The translations under genes were made by a program, and so were the position numbers. The notes under the pieces were generated by a model. That model ran no database searches. It had not been told where the DNA came from and saw nothing but the letters and a program-made list of their open reading frames with translations. Below, piece after piece: positions 56,041 to 64,000 of a stretch of DNA of 64,000 bases. The stretch covers positions 252,787 to 316,786 of the forward strand of contig CACVBU010000492.1 of assembly GCA_902728285.1 (NCBI GenBank), written 5' to 3'. How positions within the stretch are numbered: position 1 is the first letter of the stretch; every line of letters starts with the position of its first letter. Source of the DNA: Clytia hemisphaerica. Its lineage: Eukaryota; Cnidaria; Hydrozoa; Leptothecata; Clytiidae.

Positions 56041-58397
56041 ATTTTAAATACTGCAACTACAGACCGATACGGCTTATTCTACGATGACATAAAAATGCGA
56101 TTATCTTTCAAAAACAGGACAATCATTTATACTTTTCTTAAAACAAGTCCAGCAATTGACAGGCACTGAAAACACTGATAGTTTGCTGCCTACACCTATT
56201 GGTCCCCTATTGGCATAATACAAAATCGCAGAGAAATGTAATAGTTCAAAACACACTTCATACATTGTACACTATCGAAACATCATCGAATAACTCTCTG
56301 TAAACTTGCTAAGACAGTAAAGATATAGAATATAATCTTAGAGAAAAAAATTAAATGGTTTTTAAAATGCTTAGTAAATAAGCTAATGCAAATTTAATGT
56401 AAATTTTATCCCATATTACACACAAGAGTAAAGTTGGTTTGGAGAAATTGCACAAAAAACGTACAAACATCATAACATCGTCATAAAACATTAAAAAGCA
56501 GTTGATAAATTTTCGATAATTACTAGAAAAACATATAGAAAATAGTTGTAGAAAAAAATTATTTCATGCATAAAACACTACAGCACAGTGATCTTACAAG
56601 CTTCTTTATAAAAATTCACAACGTGATTTAAATAAAACTTATAATCAATGCAGTGCAGACAGTCAAAGAAAGTTTGTGAGTAGTAGTTTAGATGAAGTCA
56701 TGTTCTGCGGTTATAAATGCTTCATTTCACAAAGCTAGAGGTAATATTATTATTGATCACAGAGAAAACTGAACAAAAATGCATAAGAGATTATATGAGA
56801 TTAGTATTTAGAGCTAAAAAGTAAAATCAAAGAGAAATATCATTTTATTTTACTATGTCTGTCATTTAAAGCACTTATGATTGGCAATATAGAGAGTTGA
56901 AAGAGTCAAAAGCTAGGGGCTATAATGGGGGACATAATTATAATTAAAAGATGAACAAAAATTCGCACTGAATAGTTTCAACTTAGATGGATGCATATGA
57001 TTTTATAATCTTAAAATGGTTCTGAATCTACTATGAAATGAAAAAAAAGTTTTAAAGAAGTCTTTATAAAGAATAACCAGAAAACCTTTATCCATAGATA
57101 TACAATTTAGATTTCCTTTGACTCAGAAACCATAAAATCGACCGAGATACATATAAAGCAGGGTCCACTAACAAAATTTGTGATAACTACAAAATAGAGA
57201 CTGAAAAAATCAAATAACACGATATAAATTCTACCAAAAATACGATGCACCAAGTTGACAACAAAAATGATCAAGTTCGTCGAGTGTCCTTTTAATAAAA
57301 TTCATTTTTTTTTGTTTTTGTACATGGAAGGGAAAGTGTCAATGAAAGTTAACAATTTATCAAGAGAAAAAGGGGGTGTCGGTTTTCGAGCTCAACAAGT
57401 GACTGTTTTACGAATGAAAGTAAATAAATAATGTGTCAACAAAATGACACAACAGAACACAGACGCGTCAATTTACAAAATAAGAATCACCTATTTGTAT
57501 AGCCAAACTTTGTTAGATTGTCTCTCATCTCTTTATAAGCAATTTCAAAGGTCTCAAAATCAATACAAAAAATTGTAATGATATTCAAAAAATTCATTTA
57601 GTGATAATTAAAAAATGGATCCTAATCAGATAAGCTTTGTCCTAAGCTTGATGGTTTTTCAGCTTTTAGGTGCTTTGAAAAAAGTCAGAGTAATGAAAAA
57701 TGACCACCAAACACGAGTCAGTGGACTTGGTTTTATGCTTATAAAGGTACTTATGAATTAGATATAATAATGTGTGTAGACGTCAATCCCAGACTCAAAA
57801 GCAAGTGCAGTGATAATGAGACAGCGAATTTTACCAAAACAAATTGGCGTGGAACCATAAATGACTAGAAATGCTTTTACACACTTGAAAACGTATGACT
57901 AATCTAATCAGTAATTAAATTGAATGCAGAAACACTATTTTATTTACAAATTTTTTTTTTATTTCACTATTCGAAATTTGCTGGTTGGTTTGGACAGATA
58001 AAAATGTCCCCGAGCATAGCCCAAAAACAACCCAATCACAAAGTCAGAGTAAACTGAAAAAATCCGGTCAACATACACGTCAGAATAGCACCATGCTGAA
58101 TATAATTTAATCAATGTCAAGCCATAAAGGATTGAAGAAAGAGGTAATCACACCAAAATCACAAAAAAACAATTTTTCAATTTCATTATCAAAACACGTC
58201 CATGTTGAAAGATTCAGCATCCCAAGAATTGACCAAATAATTAGTTGAACAAATAAATCATTTTCCCTATTAAATCAATTTTCTCCAGCATACATAACCT
58301 TTTCAAATGAAAGACATAAAGTGAAAACATCAATATCATCATTTTATTTTCAATTTAAATAATGCTCTATAGGACGACCACCACTTTATAAGTAAGT

Positions 58398-59355
58398 TCA
58401 CTTTTTATCTTTGGGGATGCGTCCAAGCGAATAGAACTCATCATTTGGTCTCATATTGGTCAAGTGTGCCATCCGATTACTCAAAGCAAAGAAAGCTGCA
58501 ATGGCTCCAATATCCCAAATCTCTTGATCCGAAAAACCAGATTCCCTCATGTTTTTAAACTCTTCATCAGATATGGGTTGTCCCTTAGCTACCAAAACGG
58601 CAAAATCTAACATTCTCTTTTGACGGTCTGTGATATCAGCATGTTGGTGATTGACAGCGACTTGGTCACCAAGGAGTGGATTCTTGGAGTAGATTCTCAA
58701 TAGAGCACCATGCGATGCTAGACAGTAATTACAGTTATTAATGGTGCTTGTAGCTACAACGATCATTTCTTTTTCAGCCTTGGTAAGGAGAGATGTTTCC
58801 TCCATCAATACGTCATAATAATTGAAGAATGATCGAAATTCGTCTGGACGATGCGCCAATGTTTTGAACACGTTTGGTAAGAAGGTACTCTATAAAATAG
58901 GTGTTTTTTTAAGACAGGACATCGTCAAAATAAAAGTTTGTCTGAAGAATCATAAATTAATTTAGAAAGCCAACAAATCAAAAAGCTTAATGAAAATAAG
59001 ATGAATGATTTATTATTAGCAAGTTTGGAACTTTCTCATCAAACCATAAATTGAAGAACAGATTGTGAGGTGGGAAAAACACCCCAAAACAACCATTCTC
59101 AATCATTGCTCTGAATGAATGGGTAGATATATAAACGAGTTGAACGGATAAAAAAGTTCACAATACCTTTTCTTTGACATCCAGCATTCGTTGTTTGATA
59201 TCCTCTGGCATGTTTTCCACATCTCCATCGTCAACGATCGGGTATCGACTGATTGGATATTTCGATGAGGAGCATCTGATGGAACCAACGTTTCCAATGT
59301 GTTTTAATTCTCGTGTCAAGTTTGTTGGTTTTCTCATCAATACTCTGCCAAACAT
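58398..59355 (-). CDS. AhpD/carboxymuconolactone-decarboxylase-like peroxidase-related protein
   Basis: Two exons, 59167-59355 and 58398-58889, joined in phase 0 (KEK|STFLPNVFKTL); 226 residues. The second exon has the AhpD-like core: HRPDEFRSFFNYYDVLM, LTKAEKEMIVVATSTINNCN, and then YCLASHG. The CxxC pair is at residues 116 and 119, with His 123 four residues on, as expected for the thiol/proton-relay site of alkylhydroperoxidase AhpD relatives. The family most resembled is the bacterial-type uncharacterised peroxidase-related group. The first ~40 residues are basic and lack acidic residues at the start (MFGRVLMRKPTNLTREL), so mitochondrial import is possible. The likely role is thiol-dependent peroxide reduction, but no substrate can be named. 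The intron shows it is a resident nuclear gene. Confidence 0.8.
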
Positions 59356-60133
59356 CTTTTTGAATTCGAGTTTTCAATATATTCTATTTTTAAGTTTTAC
59401 ATGTATAGATTTTTACCTTTAAAAAATGAAAAATGAAAGCTTCAACATTGAAAGATTTCTCAAACAAAACTCCGGGAATAATTTAATCGATTTAAAAAAA
59501 GAATTGTTTCATGTCATTATCATGTCCTATATGTGTATGTACAAAAGTGATAATATATGCCTTAAAAAATGAAGGATAAAAAGTAGAAATCTCTACCCTA
59601 TAGATATAAAAATGGATTAAAATCATTTCTAAGAAATTTCATAAAAATGCAGTGCAGTATTATTTGAAAAGCCAATTTAAATGTCAAGGGAGAACCTTGA
59701 CAATTGAACTTGTAGTCAAACTGAAAACATCACAAAATGAACATGAAAATTAATTCCATCATTCACTCAGCATCATCCTTATTACATAGTACGAGAGGCG
59801 GCTCTCTATAATTCGATCTTCAAGAGACGAGGGCTTTTTGTCGAATCATAAAAAGGTTCAAATTATAGAGGGCATTTACACTACTTTCTAGCTAAGGGGG
59901 CCAGTGTTTTAAATCGAATTTTAGAAAGATTCGAATAATAGAAGTTCGAATTAGAGAGAGTCTACTGTACTTTCGACCAAAAAGGTCAAGAAAAAAAGCA
60001 GAAAACTGGGAGATGATCTTAAAATAGACACAATCGAAAAAGATTTGAAATGCCTTAAATTATTGTAAAGACTCTTTAGCTCCCAATATTGAAATGAAAA
60101 CTTATGATCAGCCCAGATCAGTCATCCAGTCAC
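59356..60133. other. Spacer between the AhpD-like gene and LIN9
   Basis: Contains a pogo-like miniature element at 59790-59969 and otherwise AT-rich DNA. The proximal promoter of the AhpD-like gene must lie here. Confidence 0.5.
59790..59969. mobile_element. Pogo/Tigger-like miniature element
   Basis: GGCTCTCTATAATTCGATCT at the left and TTCGAATTAGAGAGAGTCTA-CTGTA at the right are inverted. The interior (CTACTTTCTAGCTAAGGGGG) matches the 49334 copy. Confidence 0.65.
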
Positions 60134-63100
60134 TCACTCACTCAAATCAGAATCTTCCTCTTTTATTTCTTCCTCCTCTTCTTCTTCAAGAAGCAAATCA
60201 TCGTCATCGTCATCATTATCATTTTCATCATTCGAAGATAAATTGTCATCCAGATTATCTACCAACGGTAACAAATTCTCCTGTTGTTTCTTATGTGAAA
60301 ACGCAGACAAACTACTCTTTTCGTTCTGCAAATTATTCTTCAAGAAAGCAATACTAATCTCCACTTGGTCCTCAAACAGTTTCTTATTTGAAGGATGCAA
60401 GGTCTCTTTAATCTCTTCCACAGCTGAGTCCAGTAAAGATAATTTCGCAGAACACGGCTCCTCACTTTCAGCAACGTGATTAATTTGTAGCATTAGTGAG
60501 GTGAACTGCTTTGTGAGAGTTAACATATGCTCATCGTGCAAAATACACTGAGATTGTTCAATCAAGTCCATTGCTTTCTCATTGCACTCATTTCTAACGT
60601 TTAAAGATTGATCAAGAGCACCCATGTGTGGCGCATCAGTGTGTATATAATGCTGAATATTATCGAAAATATCATTCATTTCTGTATTGATTTTATCCAA
60701 TTCCAGAACAACGAATGCATAATCCCGTTGAAAGTCCTTCTTAATATAACCAAAAGGTTGAGCTAATTCAACTTTACTGTTCATCTCTTTCAGTTTTTTC
60801 ACGTATTCTTTCTTGAGGGCGATAGCTTTTGAGAGGGTGGTCAGTTGCAACAAGAAGTGAACAGGAAACCCACCGAACGTCCCTCCACTTCCCTTTCGAA
60901 GTTCTTCCTTCAGACGTAATCGTGTTGGAGAACAATTGGCATCGCTCTTGTCCACTTTTTGATTTGTCGACTCTACAAATACAATCAAGAAAAATAATTC
61001 ATAAAAAAAAACTTCTCTATTTTCATCTACATGGATTCTCTTATACAATAGAGGCTTCGAAACATAGTAATATAGTACTTAGATTATTTTTTTGGGGGCC
61101 CAGAGCCAGCCAGTTCAGCTTTCAAGGGATTCGAACAAGCAACTTTAACTCCGTGTCTATGGACCTGGATCATCATCATTATATAAGCCAATAAAATGAA
61201 TGCTGATAAAGTTGAATTCTTAAATGCAAATCAAGGAACTACAAACAGTTCCTGTGGAAAAATTGCTATAAAGAATTTATAAGATGAAAATATTAAGTTT
61301 GCCTAAAGATGAGTGTATTCTATGTACCTGCTACTTTTGGTCTTTCTTTGACGACGAATAATTGTAAATTCATTGATTCATATTCTTCACTGGAGACGTC
61401 AGTATCTGGGATTGAATGCGATCCAATACCCTCTCTAAACAACGATAATATAAACAAAAACAATTTTTTTTAAATTAGTAATGGTACCTGAAAAATTCCT
61501 TCGGTTTGTTAAAATCAGAAGCCAGAATATAAGGATTCCTGGAACAAAATATTTGTCTGAAGCAAACGAAAACGAAAAATAAATTGGGCCGTACCTGTCA
61601 AAGATGATTCTAAAGGTATTGTTTACATTATCTACAGCATCAATGCTGCCAGTGAAAAGATTCAATCCATCTTTTTGAAGATAATCTGGAACTTTCGCTG
61701 TCACCTTAGTTCCTATAACCATTGGGGTGGGCACTTCTTCTGGTAAGTCTAATAATAATAAAATTAAATGATAGATTTCTGAATACTCTAAAGGTCTCAA
61801 ACTTTGGAACTGACTCCACGGTCATTCCAGGGGAAAGGGTGCATTATCTCACAGTCTTTTTTAACTGATAAGCAGGGTCACAACCTATGCACCATTTGAT
61901 AGAAACTATATGATAGAACTATCAGGCATAAAGATATGTGTAAAATCTAGATACCTTTGAATTGTGTCATATCTGTCACCTCAAACCCTTTCAGTTGATG
62001 CAGATATCGAATTTTCTTTCGTTTTTCTTCTAAAATTGCACGTTCTTCTTTCAAAAATGCAGCTGAATACCTCCTGGGTTTGCCCATCAGTCGACGAATA
62101 TTGGACCACTGGCGTCTAGTCAACATCCTTGTTTTCAGATCTTGGAACATCTGCTTCAGACAGATCTCAAAATCATTACATCCCAGTAGTAAAGCTCTAT
62201 CAATGTTGGAATAAAAGAACTCGTAATACGCCCATCTTCGTCCGGATGATTGCTTCAAAGTGTTTTTAATTGAGGTGTAGTTTTTATTCATGCTCTCCAA
62301 TTGTTCTTGTGAGAAATCTTTGGAAAGAGATCTAGGTTCGTAGCGTTTCAAGGGCGAATATTGGTTCCATGGCTGATTGTCCTGTAAACCCTCAAGACGT
62401 GGCCGTTTGATTGGTGATGCATCAGCTACTGCTTCCTAAGAAATTCAAGTAATTATAAAACAGTGGACTTGGATAAGACAGTTACAATAAATAAGTTACC
62501 AAAACCTGACTTATGTTGCAATACAAATCCAGCCTTCAGAACTTGGAAATGCCAGACATGGTCAATCAATCTTTTAACCCTGGAAATTTTAGCATATTAA
62601 AATCTCAGACATCGTGACGTTAAAGTGAAATTGTTATGGTATACCAAAAAAATTAAAATCCTTTTATAAACATGGAGGACTAAATAAAGTAAAGGTGACT
62701 TTATCTTCTTTAAATCTTTTTTAGAATTTTCCCTAAATTTTTCGAAAATAATTTTCTCCTTTAAAAAAAGTTATTTTTACATTTTAATCATATGCCTATA
62801 ATGTTTGCTAAATTAATAAAAAATAAGTGATACTTTAATTTTATAGACCCACCTGGCTGATCAACAGAAACATTATATTAAATAAACAGAAAGTCAGGAA
62901 AAACTAATAAGAAAACCTCAAGAAATCATAAAAAATTTATCAGTCAGTCCCGAGAAGTGCTGGTAATTAACGAATGAACGAACAAACAAACACTGTTTAA
63001 TTAATAGGACCATTTTGTAAGTTCAAAAATACACAACATACTAAAACTACTTCTCTAAAATGATGGGGTGGTGCTATTGGGGTATCATGCAAAAAAAAAC

Positions 63101-63432
63101 TTGAAAACCCTTTTAGTACTGTCTGAGATTTTAACACCAAGCCTAGCTTAAAATCCTCTGAAACGACAATAGTATTTTTCATTATTGGCAAACAATATAA
63201 AATTGAGAAATATAAATTAAAAGGACTTATCCTTTACTTTTGTTTGTGTAAACAAGATAATTCAAGACAATTGTAAAAGCAGGGAAGATCTTACCTGTAG
63301 AGCTGACTTTTGTTTACTTGGCATGTTTTGTACAGAATCGTGCAATGTCATGAGGGCTTGAGCAGGAACTTCATGTTCCATGGGCGATTCATGTACATCA
63401 TTAAACTCAATCTTTATCTCATCAATCTCCAT
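60134..63432 (-). CDS. lin9: LIN9 homologue (MuvB/DREAM complex subunit)
   Basis: Six exons: 63295-63432, 61955-62435, 61595-61748, 61488-61538, 61328-61434 and 60134-60972. Phases match and the frame closes over 1770 bases (589 residues). The DIRP domain is at about residues 111-175 (RRWAYYEFFYSNID, LTRRQWSNIRRLMGKPRRYS). Then come PTPMVIGTKVTAKVPDY, LFTGSIDAVDNVNNTFRIIF and GIGSHSIPDTDV (Tudor-like region of LIN9). The last exon carries LLQLTTLSKAIALKKEYVKK and the conserved helical end. The C-terminus is strongly acidic (runs of Asp and Glu). LIN9 is the scaffold of MuvB, which works with E2F-DP-p130 or B-MYB at cell-cycle promoters in the nucleus. The start follows from the first Met and the intact frame. 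A shorter fourth exon (51 bases) inserts residues between Tudor-like strands. The gene is complete and shows no sign of decay. Confidence 0.9.
61085..61175 (-). mobile_element. Possible tRNA-derived SINE head
   Basis: On the minus strand GATCCAGGTCCATAGACACG followed by AGTTGCTTGTTCGAATCCC resembles a degenerate A box and a clear B box. A G-rich/T-run end follows. It is in a LIN9 intron. Confidence 0.35.
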
Positions 63433-64000
63433 TTTTTCCCAATCTCTTTACTAAACACTTTGTAAGAAATAAAATTATAACAAATTATCAACTTGAACCG
63501 AACCAAGAGGAAACATTTCAAAAATCTTTAATTTTTTAGCCTGTTTTAACAATGTTTAATCTTTCCTGAGATACAAGCTTCTGACTTGCGAGTCATTTCT
63601 TGAAATGAAAACACTTAATTCTGCATATTGCTAGCACCCTCTAGAAAAAGCTTTTCAATGTTTCTTTAAGAGATATCACAGCGGTCACATTTTAGCAGAC
63701 CCTATTACTTGACAAATCAACAATTTTTTTTCAATTGATGACCAATAGATCAATAAAAAATTCCAATAATCAATAAGAATTGGTAATCTATTATCAGGAT
63801 TTTAAAGGAAGGCTTGATTATCTATAGATTGAATCGATTGATTATCAAATGGTTCTTTTAAAGGGCTCTGACCAATTTTTCATATTTGACACATACGCAA
63901 TACAAATTTCTGCCTGATGTAGCCCACAAAACTTTGGTATGATATACATTTTCTGGTAGAGCAACTATCCTTGAATATGAAAATTTAAAAATTGCAATGA
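63433..64000. promoter_or_regulatory. Upstream flank of LIN9
   Basis: AT-rich sequence that presumably holds the LIN9 promoter. The translation start is preceded by GGGAAAAA on the minus strand. No defined binding site can be supported. Confidence 0.3.

Larger units (their letters stand above)
51149..58397. other. Long gene-poor, repeat-bearing stretch
   Basis: No exon is recognised on either strand. It contains the miniature elements listed at 52261, 53046, 53690, 54456, 55078, 55599 and 55875, and a C-run at 52932-52951. The segment 56.1-58.3 kb is plain AT-rich DNA that includes the 3' flank of the AhpD-like gene. Confidence 0.5.

Overview
This is animal (metazoan) nuclear DNA. It is AT-rich, and its genes are split into short exons by GT-AG introns. 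Between and inside the genes lie many inverted-repeat miniature elements, tRNA-derived SINEs and non-LTR retrotransposon remnants. The gene set (dystrobrevin, LIN9, a claudin-like four-helix protein, secreted ShK-ShK-CAP proteins, a secreted PSI-repeat protein) and the CR1-like retroelement suggest an early-branching invertebrate. A cnidarian is my best guess, but that is inference. I see no prokaryotic, viral-genome or CRISPR features.

Layout. 1-2.3 kb: a minus-strand secreted PSI-domain protein next to two miniature elements. 4.8-10.3 kb: a gene-poor block of nested fold-back elements, including one whose arms carry repeated ATTCCTAATTAGGAAT palindromes, plus a decayed reverse-transcriptase tail. 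11.2-12.9 kb: a three-exon claudin/PMP22-like gene, the only plus-strand gene. 14.4-24 kb: two tandem minus-strand genes for secreted ShK-ShK-CAP proteins with a CR1-like LINE between them. The first (14.4-17.3 kb) has a linker exon that breaks the frame. 25.6-47.4 kb: a minus-strand dystrobrevin gene of 19 coding exons. Its frame closes exactly over 4572 bases. Unexpectedly, its first long exon adds about 855 residues (proline-rich, then Gln-rich) in front of the normal dystrobrevin start. 47.5-58.3 kb: a long gene-poor stretch of repeats, with one candidate upstream exon. 58.4-59.4 kb: a two-exon AhpD/carboxymuconolactone-decarboxylase-like enzyme. 60.1-63.4 kb: a complete six-exon LIN9 (MuvB/DREAM subunit).

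Exon joins were worked out by hand from splice sites, reading phase and remembered family patterns. No alignment or expression data were available. The genes do not form a pathway. The only functional pairing is the tandem CAP paralogues. The most striking points are the giant N-terminal extension of dystrobrevin and the number and nesting of inverted-repeat elements, including a family with about 14 copies here.
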